A stretch of 64,000 nt of DNA, taken from contig NZ_BCPY01000001.1 of NCBI RefSeq assembly GCF_001544195.1, forward strand, positions 62,001 to 126,000, in the 5' to 3' direction. Below are positions 22,942-32,589 of this stretch, in pieces. The DNA comes from Tetragenococcus solitarius NBRC 100494 (lineage in GTDB: Bacteria; Bacillota; Bacilli; Lactobacillales; Enterococcaceae). The first letter of the stretch is position 1, and each line of letters begins with the position of its first letter. Below the pieces are notes generated by a model. It was not told where the DNA came from. It saw only the letters and a list, made by a program, of their open reading frames with translations, and did no database searches. The position numbers and the translations under genes are program-made.

Positions 22942-23856
22942 TTATGGTAAATCATTTCCAGCTGCAAGATAAAGTTGATACCAATCTTTTCTTGTTAGTT
23001 GAACTTGACTAGCTTGGGCAATCTCTTCAATTCGTTTTGGATTCATTGTACCTGCAATGACCTGCATATTTGCCGGATGACGCAATATCCAAGAAGAAGC
23101 CAGTCCATTTGGCGTAGTGTTGTATTTTTCAGCTAGTTCGTTTAATTTTTGATTTAATTCCGGGAACCGTTCATTTCCGATAAAGACTTCTTTAACGGAA
23201 CTAGCTTGATAAGGCGGCTATGCCTGAATCGTCATGTTCTCTAAACGAGAAAATTCTAAAATCTCACCGTCACGTACATTCGCTTGTTCTTCTTTCCGGT
23301 TAACGTATAAGCCTTCATCAATCATTCCCGTATGCATTAAACCAAATTGTAATTGATTGGCAACTAATGGTTGCTTAACCACACTTTGCAACAGTTTGAT
23401 TTGTGCTGGATTATGATTACTTACACCAAAATGTCGAACTTTTCCTTGGGTAGCCAGTTCATCAAAAGCCGCCGCCACTTCTTCAGGTTCCATCAAAGCA
23501 TCCGGACGATGTAAAAGCAAAGAATCCAGATAGTCTGTCTGCAGTCTTTTTAGACTGCCATCAACCGCTTCAATGACATGTTCTTTTGAGAAATCATACA
23601 TTTCACCTGGAACAATACCACATTTTGATTGAATAAATAGATCTTCTCGTTTGATAGAAGTTTTTGCTAGATTTTTTGCAAATATCTGCTCGCATTCGCC
23701 CTTACCATATATATCTGCATGATCAAAAAAAGTAATTCCGTTATCAACAGCTGTTTGTATCACTTTTGCAGGATCTGCAGCAGAGTTCATCCGCATACAG
23801 CCTAAAATGATACTTGGCAGCTTAATTCCTGTAGAACCAAATGTCACTTGTTTCAT
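22942..23856 (-). pseudogene. Aldo/keto reductase (YdhF type) with an internal amber codon
   Basis: The frame runs from ATG 23856 (AAGGAG upstream) to TAA at 22942-22944 and would encode a complete 304-residue NADPH-dependent aldo/keto reductase. There is a single in-frame TAG at 23218-23220. The motifs DHADIYGKGECEQIF and KVRHFGVSNHNPAQI come before it. After the stop the same frame continues with good family sequence (VFIGNERFPELNQKL, then SSWILRHPANMQVIAGT). Relatives read MTIQAWSP here, so TAG most likely replaced a Trp TGG codon. One nonsense change or a sequencing error would explain it. The gene follows purB by only 12 bp. Confidence 0.85.
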
Positions 23857-23868
23857 GTTAGTCACTCC

Positions 23869-25167
23869 TTAGCTATCTAACCCTACACGTCTAAAAAGAT
23901 CATCTACATGTTTTAGATGATAATGGTAATCAAAAGCATCATCAATTTCTTTGTCAGATAAAACATTGGTAATCTTTTCGTCTTTTTCCAATAAAGAACG
24001 AAAACTAATCCCATTGTCCCAAGCCTCTGCTGTTTTCGGCTGAATTAAATCATAAGCTTCTTCTCTTGTCATCCCATGATCAATTAATTTTAGCAGTACT
24101 TGCTGGCTATAAATCAATCCGTAAGTAGCTCCCATATTTCTTTTCATATTTTCTGGGAGTATAGTAAGATTTTTTAATATATTCGTAAACCTTACTAACA
24201 TATAGTCCAGTAAAATCGTTGTGTCTGGAATAATTATCCGCTCAGCTGAGGAATGAGAAATATCCCGTTCATGCCATAATGAAACATCTTCATAAGCCGT
24301 GATCATATGTCCTCGCATCACACGAGCCAAACCAGCCATATTTTCTGAACCAATTGGGTTTCTTTTATGGGGCATAGCAGAAGAACCCTTTTGACCTTGA
24401 GAGAAAAATTCTTCGACTTCTCGCGTTTCTGATTTTTGTAAACCACGAATCTCTGTTCCAAATTTTTCGATGCTAGTGGCAATTAATGCCATACTAGCGA
24501 TATATTCAGCATGTAGATCGCGCGGTAAAACTTGCGTTGAAATATCTTGAGCGCGTATTCCTAGCTTATCACATACATATTGTTCAACAAATGGTGGAAT
24601 ATTAGCAAATGTTCCTACAGCACCGCTAATTTTCCCAGCTTCCACTCCACTAGCAGCATGTTCAAAACGTTCGATATGTCGTTTAACTTCAGCATACCAT
24701 AAAGCAAGTTTCAAACCAAAAGTAGTAGGTTCAGCGTGGACGCCATGGGTTCGTCCCATCATTACTGTATATTTATGGGCTTTTGCTTTTTCTTCGATCG
24801 TTTTGGCAAACGTCTTTAAGTCTTGACGTAAAATTTCATTGGCTTGTTTCATTAGGTAACCATAAGCTGTATCTACCACGTCAGTAGAAGTCAGTCCATA
24901 GTGAATCCATTTACTTTCCTCACCCAAAGTTTCAGAAACGGCGCGGGTAAAACTTACAACGTCATGTTTGGTCTGTTCTTCAATCTCTTGGATTCGTGAA
25001 ACATCAAAAGAAGCGTTCTCCTTAATTTTTCTAACGTCTTCCTGCGGAACTTCTCCTAACTCTGCCCAAGCTTCATCAGCTAAAATTTCAACTTTCAACC
25101 AAGCATTATAGCGATTTTCGTCCGACCAAATGCTTCCCATCTCTTTACGTGTATATCGTCCTAACAT
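23869..25167 (-). CDS. purB: Adenylosuccinate lyase
   Basis: A 432-residue fumarase-superfamily enzyme acting twice in purine synthesis: splitting SAICAR and splitting adenylosuccinate to AMP. The superfamily signature [16 protein letters not shown], the [12 protein letters not shown] region and the TSTDVVDT substrate loop are intact. The second activity is needed even when de novo synthesis is lost, which may explain why purB looks healthy while the purK before it does not. It follows purK by 15 bp with AAGGAG before the ATG. Confidence 0.96.
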   Translation of the reverse strand: MLGRYTRKEMGSIWSDENRYNAWLKVEILADEAWAELGEVPQEDVRKIKENASFDVSRIQEIEEQTKHDVVSFTRAVSETLGEESKWIHYGLTSTDVVDTAYGYLMKQANEILRQDLKTFAKTIEEKAKAHKYTVMMGRTHGVHAEPTTFGLKLALWYAEVKRHIERFEHAASGVEAGKISGAVGTFANIPPFVEQYVCDKLGIRAQDISTQVLPRDLHAEYIASMALIATSIEKFGTEIRGLQKSETREVEEFFSQGQKGSSAMPHKRNPIGSENMAGLARVMRGHMITAYEDVSLWHERDISHSSAERIIIPDTTILLDYMLVRFTNILKNLTILPENMKRNMGATYGLIYSQQVLLKLIDHGMTREEAYDLIQPKTAEAWDNGISFRSLLEKDEKITNVLSDKEIDDAFDYHYHLKHVDDLFRRVGLDS

Positions 25168-25182
25168 GCTTTTCTCCTTTTA

Positions 25183-26286
25183 TTACAAATTTGTACCATC
25201 AATTTCACTTAAAACCCGTTCGGGCGTCGTTGTTGGAATAGTGATATGCCCCATTTTTCTATGATTAACTGTCCGCTTTTTTCCATAATAGTAAAAATTC
25301 CAATCTTTTTTTTCAGGAATCAGTCTAAAACTAGTGCTTAACGCTGTACCTAAAATATTGACTGTTACTGCTTTACTAAAGAGTTGAACCTCTCCTAAAG
25401 GCCAGCCGCAAACACCTCGAATATGGGCATCGAACTGGCTCATATTGCAAACATCAATCGTATAATTTCCAACACTGTGTGGTCGAGGCGTCAATTTAAT
25501 CGTATAAATGCTACCGGATTCAGTCAAAACCATATCAATTGCTAAAACCCCATGCAAAGCTAGTGCTTCTCCAATTTGTATACCAATCCGTTTTACCTCA
25601 TCAGAAACTTCCTCGGCAATATCGGCAGAAGCAATGGTTTCAAATAAAATTCCATCCCGATAAATGGTTTCCGTTACTGGAAAGGTTGTATACTCTTGAC
25701 CGTTTCCAGCAACTAAAACTGACAGCTGTTTTTTTACAGGAATTAAAGCTTCCAGTACACAAGTTCCTTCCCTAAGTAAGCCCATCGAAGGGGCCAAGTC
25801 TGACATACTATTTAAAATATTCTGTTGTTCAGAATCACGTGTGACTTTTAACACACAAGGAAAACCAATGCTATCAATGGCTTCTTGAATATCGGTAGGA
25901 CTAATAATTGTCTCATAAGGCGGGATAACAACATTATTTGTTTCTAAAAAGGATATTTCCATCAGCCGATCTTGTGTGATGGCTAGCAGGTCCGTACCTT
26001 GCGGAACATTTGCTGAATCAATGACAGCATTTAAACTTTCTACGCCAATTTTGCTTGTTTCGTAAGTGACAATATCACTTCGCTTTGCCAAGGCTTCTAA
26101 AGCAAGTACATCGTCACAATCAGCAACGATATGCCAATCGGCTAGCTGCGCAGTTGGACAATCATTTACCGGGTCTAAAACTCCCACATGAAACCCCATA
26201 TTTTTTGCACTGATTGTCATCATTTTGCCCAACTGTCCTCCGCCGACAATCCCAATTGTTCCACCTGGCATCAAAGGTCTGACCAA
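25183..26286 (-). pseudogene. purK: PurK-like protein with lost catalytic motifs (probably non-functional)
   Basis: The sequence is clearly PurK (N5-carboxyaminoimidazole ribonucleotide synthase): IGIVGGGQLGKMM and the C-terminal RKMGHIT are present. Key ATP-grasp residues are gone. The glycine-rich loop after VLK (GGYDGKGQ in Bacillus) is replaced by DSEQQN with a small deletion. The metal-binding NE before APRPHNSGH is IK before TPRPHSVGN. The YEFEN motif reads YETSK, and the His of the HVYGK-like motif is Tyr. The frame is open (368 aa from a likely TTG at 26286), so it is called a pseudogene on residue loss, not on stops. The frame continues upstream to 26409 with LLAAVEF-like residues that could be a purE 3' remnant. 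Confidence 0.7.
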
Positions 26287-26558
26287 GTTGATCCCTACTT
26301 TCCATAATTGTTTGGCTTCTACTTGTAAATGATACCTTGAAAATTCGACAGCCGCAAGTAGGCACGCAATAGTTAAAAGAAATTTTTTTCTAAAACTAAA
26401 ATAGTTCAATAATAATTATCGGAAACCCCATCAAAACTACTTATCCTAGCTTTAATTTTAAGGCTGTCACACCAACCCTTTAAGTGAACGCTTATTACTT
26501 GTAGGCTTATATAGTAAGTACAATAACTCAGCCATTAATTTTTATTAAACAATAAATA

Positions 26559-26589
26559 ACCAACTAAACAAAGATGAAGTTTAGCTGGT
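26559..26589 (-). terminator. Terminator after xpt
   Basis: Arms ACCAACTAAAC (26559-26569) and GTTTAGCTGGT (26579-26589), one G-T wobble, T-rich on the minus-strand side, 31 bp after the xpt stop. xpt is therefore probably monocistronic. Confidence 0.65.
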
Positions 26590-26619
26590 CGAATCATTCT
26601 ATAAAAACAATATTAAAAA

Positions 26620-27216
<597 letters not shown>

Positions 27217-27222
27217 TCAATT

Positions 27223-27260
27223 AAAAAAGCACCCTTTTTGGACAAAGCAAAAAAGTATGC
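27223..27260 (-). terminator. xpt: Expression-platform terminator of the guanine riboswitch
   Basis: On the minus strand GCATACTTTTTTGC pairs imperfectly with CCAAAAAGGGTGC and is followed by six T residues. It lies between the aptamer and xpt, the usual layout in which ligand binding causes termination. Confidence 0.75.
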
Positions 27261-27277
27261 AAATAGACATATTTTTG

Positions 27278-27341
27278 ACTTATAGACCAATATTTACGGT
27301 ATTGGGTAGAAACAGCCGACCGATTACGGCTATATATAAGT
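27278..27341 (-). ncRNA. Purine (guanine) riboswitch aptamer
   Basis: Minus strand: P1 arms ACTTATA/TATAAGT, joining segment GTTTCTACC, P3 CCAATA/TATTGG closed by the conserved CCGTAAA loop, then GGTCTAT. The base at the ligand-selecting position is C, which marks guanine/hypoxanthine/xanthine specificity over adenine. Length 64 nt is typical. It controls xpt. Confidence 0.92.
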
Positions 27342-27364
27342 ATAAATTTAAATTACTTATCAAC

Positions 27365-27393
27365 ATTATGCCTGCGAATCGAATAAATTACAA
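27365..27393 (-). promoter_or_regulatory. Likely promoter of the riboswitch-xpt unit
   Basis: Minus strand TTGTAA (-35), 17-bp spacer, CATAAT (-10), placing the start of transcription about 20-30 bp before the aptamer. Confidence 0.45.
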
Positions 27394-27422
27394 GTATTGC
27401 TCAGTTATTTTCTAACAAAAAA

Positions 27423-27463
27423 TAAAAAACAGCGCTTTAATAATATGTCAAAGTGCTGTTTTT
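27423..27463 (-). terminator. Terminator after the cstA-type gene
   Basis: Arms ACAGCGCTTT (27429-27438) and AAAGTGCTGT (27450-27459) with a T-run on the minus strand, 33 bp past the transporter's stop codon. Confidence 0.8.
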
Positions 27464-27495
27464 CATCATTTAGTGTCTGCTCTATTAAAAAATGA

Positions 27496-28995
27496 CTATT
27501 TTCCTAACTCAGAAGCTTCTTTATTTTTGAGAAAAGTTTGGATTGGCCACTGATCATTCAACAGCTGACTATCAGGCGAAAGAGAAGCTTTTTGTTTCAA
27601 ACCTGTTTGCCAGAATAACCAGAGAACACCTAAGGTTAACACTCCGCCTAGAGCATAAGATAATGGAGTTAATCCCATTTGCAAACCAATAGGTTCACTG
27701 AGGATATAAACGATACAAGCATATAGCATGAAAGAACCAGGAATCAATGTAACAAAATAATTTCTTCCCTTCAAAAAGAGATACCGTGTCGAGACTAGTA
27801 ATGAAATGACTGCTGTTACTTGGTTTGCCCAGTTAAAATAGCGCCACAAAATATTAAAATCAATTTGAGTTAATACAAAAGAAATAACAAATAGAGGCAC
27901 AGCAACTAGTAAAACCTTTTTGATTTTATCTTGCTTCATCCCGATATAATCCGCTAAAATTGTTCGACAACTTCTAAATGCCGACAAGCCGGAAGAAATT
28001 GGCAGAACAATAACACCAATAATCGCAATGGTTCCTAAAACATTTCCAAGAAGTAGGATAGAAACTTCGTTTACTACAGCCGAAGGTGTTCCCGCATTAA
28101 TAATTGCACTTAACGTTTGTCCATCAAAGAGTGTCATAGAAGCCGCTGCCCAAATCATAGCAATAATACCTTCACCGACCATCATACCATAAAAAGTAAA
28201 CCGTCCTTCTCGCTCTCCTTCTGTAGTGCGCGAAACCATTGGTGCTTGCGTTGCATGAAAGCCCGATAAAGCACCACAAGAAATAGTAAAGAACAATGCT
28301 GGAAAAATAGCTGTTCCTTCGGGATGAAAATTATTCATTGTTTGTACACTTAAATTGGGAATATCGTGACCGCTAAATAACAAACTAATTCCTATGGCAA
28401 GTGTACTGACAATCAAAATCGCACCAAAAATAGGAAAAACCTTTCCAAGCGCCTTATCAATTGGCAATACGGTTGAAATCAAGTAATAAACAAAGATTAA
28501 CGCTGTAATAATCCCGACTGTCAGCCAGCTGGGCGTGATATCTGCAATTAAATTTGCCGGTGAACTTACAAAAACAGTGCCAACCAGCAACAAAAGCAAC
28601 ATTGCAAAAATATTAACTACGTGTTTCACAGGTTTTCCTAAGTATTTACTTGCCAGTTCTGGCAAATGAGCGCCATTATTCCGTAATGAAATCATACCAA
28701 TCATATAATCATGAACGCCCCCAGCAAAAATACAACCTAATACAATCCATAAATAAGCCACTGGACCATAAAGAGCCCCCATAATAGGACCAAAAATAGG
28801 ACCCGTTCCAGCAATATTTAACAATTCTATAATCGCATTTTTTGACTTTGACATAGGAACAAAATCATAGCCATCTTGCAAAGCTTTAGCTGGAGTAACT
28901 CGTTCAGGCTTGATTTGAAAGTTCTTTTCGATGTAAGTACCATAAAAAATATACCCTAAAATTAATAACCCTATTCCACCGATTAATGTTATCAT
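27496..28995 (-). CDS. cstA: CstA/BtsT family transporter (pyruvate or peptide uptake)
   Basis: A 499-residue membrane protein with many hydrophobic segments, of the carbon-starvation CstA family: NIAGTGPIFGPIMGALYGP near residue 55, GCIFAGGVHDYMIGMISLR and FSGFHATQAPMVSR-type motifs. In E. coli, CstA and BtsT import pyruvate and the sensor pair BtsSR controls btsT. The protein is shorter than E. coli CstA. The ATG at 28995 is chosen for AAGGAGGG 8 bp upstream and for the family-like start MITLIGGIGLLILG. The neighbouring LytS/LytTR pair is the probable regulator. A cre-like site lies in its promoter region. Confidence 0.9.
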   Translation of the reverse strand: MITLIGGIGLLILGYIFYGTYIEKNFQIKPERVTPAKALQDGYDFVPMSKSKNAIIELLNIAGTGPIFGPIMGALYGPVAYLWIVLGCIFAGGVHDYMIGMISLRNNGAHLPELASKYLGKPVKHVVNIFAMLLLLLVGTVFVSSPANLIADITPSWLTVGIITALIFVYYLISTVLPIDKALGKVFPIFGAILIVSTLAIGISLLFSGHDIPNLSVQTMNNFHPEGTAIFPALFFTISCGALSGFHATQAPMVSRTTEGEREGRFTFYGMMVGEGIIAMIWAAASMTLFDGQTLSAIINAGTPSAVVNEVSILLLGNVLGTIAIIGVIVLPISSGLSAFRSCRTILADYIGMKQDKIKKVLLVAVPLFVISFVLTQIDFNILWRYFNWANQVTAVISLLVSTRYLFLKGRNYFVTLIPGSFMLYACIVYILSEPIGLQMGLTPLSYALGGVLTLGVLWLFWQTGLKQKASLSPDSQLLNDQWPIQTFLKNKEASELGK

Positions 28996-29048
28996 TGATT
29001 GCCCTCCTTGTTTGTTTTTACACATCAAGTATAAACAATGAAAAGGCA

Positions 29049-29064
29049 AATAAATCGCTTTCAT
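29049..29064. promoter_or_regulatory. Candidate cre (CcpA) site before cstA
   Basis: Minus strand TGAAAGCGATTTAT matches the cre core TGNAARCG exactly, with a weaker right half. A TATACT -10 lies downstream with no good -35, which would fit an activator-dependent, glucose-repressed promoter. Inference from motif match only. Confidence 0.4.
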
Positions 29065-29075
29065 CCCTAAATAGC

Positions 29076-29103
29076 AAAAAAGCAGGCTGACTTGCAGTCC
29101 TGC
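29076..29103 (-). terminator. Terminator between the lytSR-like pair and cstA
   Basis: GCAGG-CTG and CAG-T-CCTGC arms (29082-29103) followed on the minus strand by six T residues. It separates the response-regulator transcript from cstA, which then has its own promoter. Confidence 0.75.
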
Positions 29104-29151
29104 ATGTTTCAGATGCACTCTATAATTATTTTTTCACAAAACAAAATAAAC

Positions 29152-29880
29152 TTATATCCCTACCTTTTCCTTAAATTTTTTAATATAAGAACGACTGACT
29201 GGAACTTTTAACTCATCTGTAATTGTTAATTGATAAGTATGATTAAACCATGGCTGAATCTCTTTAATTGCATCTACCTTAACAATAAAAGAGCGATGGA
29301 CTCGCATAAAGTCCGGCGAATCTAATTTTTGTTCCCAATCAGATAAGGAAGATTGTGTATGGTATACTTTTTCTTTTGTATAGACCTTGGTTTCTCCCCT
29401 TGATACTTCTAACGCTAAGATATCGTTTATATTTACCATCACAATTCGATCTTTTTCTTGAATAGGTACATTTTTCTTTGTTAGAGCTTCTTGTTTTTCT
29501 TTGCTAGCTGTATGTTTAAGCCCAAAACGCGATTGCACGCGCCTTACTGCCTCTTGTACTCGTTTTAGTTCAAATGGTTTCAAAATATAATCCTGTGCAT
29601 CTTTTTCAAAAGCTTCAATCGCATATTCATCATATGCTGTCGCAAAAACAAAGGCAGGCGGATGTGACATTTTCGCCATTTTGTCTGCCAAATCCAAGCC
29701 AGACTCATTCGTCAATTGGATATCCAAAAAAGCAATATCAATCGACTCTGTAAGTAAAATTTCCAAAGCTTCTTGAACTGTACTAGCTTCTGTAATTGAA
29801 AAAACACCTTCACATTGGTTTAGCAAATACTTTAATTCATTGCGAGCTAAGGCTTCATCGTCAACTAATAGGACGTCCAT
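29152..29880 (-). CDS. LytTR-family response regulator
   Basis: A 242-residue protein: N-terminal receiver domain (acidic pocket DD at 7-8, phosphoacceptor Asp53 in AFLDIQ, conserved Lys in ILKPFEL) and C-terminal LytTR DNA-binding domain (about 145-240; FMRVHRSFIVKVDAI and VPVSRSYIKKFKE). It begins directly at the sensor kinase stop (TAAATG). LytTR regulators typically bind paired direct repeats and activate one adjacent transporter gene. Here cstA is the obvious target, as for BtsR-btsT in E. coli and LytT-pftAB in Bacillus. Confidence 0.92.
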   Translation of the reverse strand: MDVLLVDDEALARNELKYLLNQCEGVFSITEASTVQEALEILLTESIDIAFLDIQLTNESGLDLADKMAKMSHPPAFVFATAYDEYAIEAFEKDAQDYILKPFELKRVQEAVRRVQSRFGLKHTASKEKQEALTKKNVPIQEKDRIVMVNINDILALEVSRGETKVYTKEKVYHTQSSLSDWEQKLDSPDFMRVHRSFIVKVDAIKEIQPWFNHTYQLTITDELKVPVSRSYIKKFKEKVGI

Positions 29881-31629
29881 TTAATCGCTCTCCTTTTTGA
29901 TAGGAATTAGACAGGATACGCAAGTACCCTCTTGGGTTGATTTGAAAGAAAGCATTGATTCTTCGCCAAATAAACTAATTAATCGCTGGTTCAAATTTGC
30001 CAAAGCCGATCCTGTACCCTTTTGTGAAGGAAGCACTTCTTTACCTATTTGATTTAAAATTTCTTCTGATAGGCCTACACCGTTATCTTCTACCTGAATA
30101 CGAGCTTGATTTGCCTTTTTTACAACTTTAATCCAAACCTGATTCCCTTCTTTTCTTGAACTAAAAGCATGCTTAAAAGCATTTTCAACTAAAATCTGTA
30201 TGATAAATGGTGGAACAGCAATATTTTCTAAGCCACTTTCTATTTCAAAGAAAACAGTATAACGTTTGGGAAAACGGGCTTGTTCTAAAGATTGATAAGC
30301 TTTTACATGCTCAAGTTCTTTATCAAGAGAAATGAGTTTTTTTCGTGCTCCTTGTAAATTTGAACGGAAGAATTGGCTTAAACGTAATAATAACTTTCTT
30401 GCTTGTTCGCTATCTACACGTATGAGTGCCGATATAGTATTAATCGCATTAAAAAAGAAGTGAGGATTTACTTGAGCCTGTAAAGACTTTATCTCTGCAT
30501 CCTGTAGTAATCTAGCATGTACTTCTGCTTCTCCTAACTCGATTTGGCTGGAAAAGATATTTCCTAATCCCTCAGCCAATTGTCGCTCAACAAAAGTTAA
30601 CTCATCTGCGTTTTCAAAATATAACTTTAATGTACCAATGGTCTTCCTAGCAATTTTCAAAGGGATAACAATAGCAGCTTCAAGCGGACAATCAGCAACA
30701 CCACAGCCAATTTCTTCGCGAGAATGCGCTTCCTTGATTTCGCCAGTTCGCAAAACATCATGAGATAAATCGGTAATAATCTTATATGAAGGTCGATGAT
30801 GATCACTGCCCAATCCTACATGAGCAAGAATTTGTTGTTTATCAGTAATACTTACGGCAGAAACTTTCATAAATTTACGAATTACCTCAGCCGCTTTTTT
30901 GCAGGACTGCTCATCCAAGCCAGCTCGAAAGTAAGGAAGAGTCGCGTTCGCTAATTGTAATACATCATGTGTCTGAACAGCTCGAGCTTGTATTTCTTGT
31001 TTTTGAGCTGCATGAATAATTGACAAAAAAACAGCGACACCAAAACTGTTAATTAGCGTCATTGGCAGAACAATAAACTGTACTAGTTGCCAAGCATCTG
31101 CCGTTGAACTACTAAATAAAAGAATACATGCCATTTGAATCATTTCTCCAACAATTCCCATAACTCCGCCTTTTATTGGCGAAGGAAAACTTTCTTTTTT
31201 GATAAACTTTTGGCCATACAAACCAGCAACCAAACCAATAAGTACGGAAGACACCACATAAGTCAGCGGGTCAAGTCCTCCTTGAATAAACCGGATAGCT
31301 CCAGAGATTACTCCCACAAGAACGCCTACAATCGGTCCGCCCATCATACCGGATATACCAATCGTTAATGCACGTGTGTTAACTAAAGAAGATTCCTCAG
31401 ATAACGACCATAACGAGGTACTTGAAAGAATTTGTCCTTGTGAAATTTCTATTCCGCTAAAATTTGAAAGTGTTGCAAATAAACCAAAAATTAGAACCAA
31501 CAAACATTGTGTTGACCATCTTCTACGATTTGTCAATCTTTGTTTAAATGAAGAAATATTTAGTAACAAGTAAGCGATCAAAATGATAAGTCCGACACGT
31601 TCGAGAAGTAAGATAAATAGGGAAACCAT
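29881..31629 (-). CDS. LytS/BtsS-type sensor histidine kinase
   Basis: A 582-residue sensor: about six membrane segments with a 5TMR-LYT signature (NTRALTIGISGMMGGPIVGVLVGVISGAIRF), a cytoplasmic GAF-like domain, then a His_kinase domain with phosphoacceptor motif VNPHFFFNAINTI and ATPase motifs NAFKHAF and DNGVGLS. ATG 31629 is chosen (AAAGGAG upstream; the hydrophobic N-terminus begins at once). BtsS and Bacillus LytS respond to external pyruvate; this may too, given the linked CstA transporter and the pyruvate genes nearby. Ligand specificity is an inference. Confidence 0.9.
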   Translation of the reverse strand: MVSLFILLLERVGLIILIAYLLLNISSFKQRLTNRRRWSTQCLLVLIFGLFATLSNFSGIEISQGQILSSTSLWSLSEESSLVNTRALTIGISGMMGGPIVGVLVGVISGAIRFIQGGLDPLTYVVSSVLIGLVAGLYGQKFIKKESFPSPIKGGVMGIVGEMIQMACILLFSSSTADAWQLVQFIVLPMTLINSFGVAVFLSIIHAAQKQEIQARAVQTHDVLQLANATLPYFRAGLDEQSCKKAAEVIRKFMKVSAVSITDKQQILAHVGLGSDHHRPSYKIITDLSHDVLRTGEIKEAHSREEIGCGVADCPLEAAIVIPLKIARKTIGTLKLYFENADELTFVERQLAEGLGNIFSSQIELGEAEVHARLLQDAEIKSLQAQVNPHFFFNAINTISALIRVDSEQARKLLLRLSQFFRSNLQGARKKLISLDKELEHVKAYQSLEQARFPKRYTVFFEIESGLENIAVPPFIIQILVENAFKHAFSSRKEGNQVWIKVVKKANQARIQVEDNGVGLSEEILNQIGKEVLPSQKGTGSALANLNQRLISLFGEESMLSFKSTQEGTCVSCLIPIKKESD

Positions 31630-31721
31630 GAGCCACTCCTTTCTCCTCTTTTTACTATATTCATTATAGTGCTTCAATATAATTACGTCCATAACCGACA
31701 AGCTTTTTAAGTATTATAATA

Positions 31722-31764
31722 ACAAATAACCGCCTTTTTCTGCAGCGAAAAGACGGTTATTTGT
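31722..31764. terminator. Hairpin after the TIM-barrel gene
   Basis: Perfect arms ACAAATAACCG (31722-31732) and CGGTTATTTGT (31754-31764) with an inner CTTTT/AAAAG stem. The T-run is weak, so termination efficiency is uncertain. Confidence 0.6.
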
Positions 31765-31882
31765 CGTTGAAATATTTTTAAATATGAATGAACGATAGCC
31801 TATAAACTGTTTATCTATACAAACAGCTTACCAGCAAAATAACAACTAAATTTTTCAGTAAAACTTATAAATGAGTAAAACA

Positions 31883-32575
31883 TCAATGCAGTTCTTCGTA
31901 CTTATCGAGTTCCTGTTGACGATAAATATCCATTTTTTTACTAAATAACTCTCCATTTGAAGGCGGTGTATAAGTGATCGCGTTAGCACCCGCTTGGATT
32001 GTTTTACGAATACTGGTATCATCTGGTCCGCCTGTAGCCATAATTGGTAGCTCAGAATACCTTTTACGAAAGTAAGCGACTACTTCAGGTGTTTTCTTTC
32101 CTGCGCTAATGTTAATCATTTTCACGCCGCATTCTAATTTTTCTTCGATTAACGAATAAGCACTAGTTACGGTGCTAACTACCGGAATATCCACTATCTG
32201 ACAAACCTCTTTGACCGTGTCAACTGGAGTAGGCCCATTTAAGACCACACCAATCGAGCCTTGCGCTTCTGCAAAAAGGCTCATATAATTTGCTCTAGAC
32301 CCTTGAGTTAAACCGCCTCCTACTCCCGAAAAAACAGGAATATCAGCAGCTTCAATGATACTTTTTGTAATCGCTGGATGGGGAGTAAAAGGATAAACAG
32401 CAATCACCGCATTTGCGTCCGTATTGCGAATAATTGCGATATCCGTGGTATAAATAATCGAGCGAATTTTCTTTCCAAACACGATAATCCCGCTTGCCTC
32501 TTGGATAGCTTCAGGCACCTTGACAATATCTTTTCTCAATTCAGTCGTAATATTGGGGATAAATTGGTCACTCAT
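31883..32575 (-). CDS. TIM-barrel protein of unknown function
   Basis: A 230-residue soluble protein with alternating beta/alpha pattern and a phosphate-binding-type C-terminal half (IMATGGPDDTSIRKTIQAGANAITYTPPS) resembling small TIM-barrel epimerases and synthases such as the NanE or thiamine-phosphate synthase groups. Similar proteins occur in lactic acid bacteria as 'hydrolase' or hypothetical; I cannot assign a substrate. It lies 14 bp after the glucosaminidase gene with GAGGAG before its ATG, so it is co-transcribed with two wall hydrolases. No catalytic residue set is clear. Confidence 0.6.
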   Translation of the reverse strand: MSDQFIPNITTELRKDIVKVPEAIQEASGIIVFGKKIRSIIYTTDIAIIRNTDANAVIAVYPFTPHPAITKSIIEAADIPVFSGVGGGLTQGSRANYMSLFAEAQGSIGVVLNGPTPVDTVKEVCQIVDIPVVSTVTSAYSLIEEKLECGVKMINISAGKKTPEVVAYFRKRYSELPIMATGGPDDTSIRKTIQAGANAITYTPPSNGELFSKKMDIYRQQELDKYEELH

Positions 32576-32589
32576 GTAAACCAGCTCCT

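Noticed and set aside
23218-23220. In-frame TAG as a recoding site (pyrrolysine or programmed read-through)
   Set aside because: No pyl genes are expected in this group, no stimulatory structure is evident, and relatives have Trp here, so a nonsense mutation is simpler.
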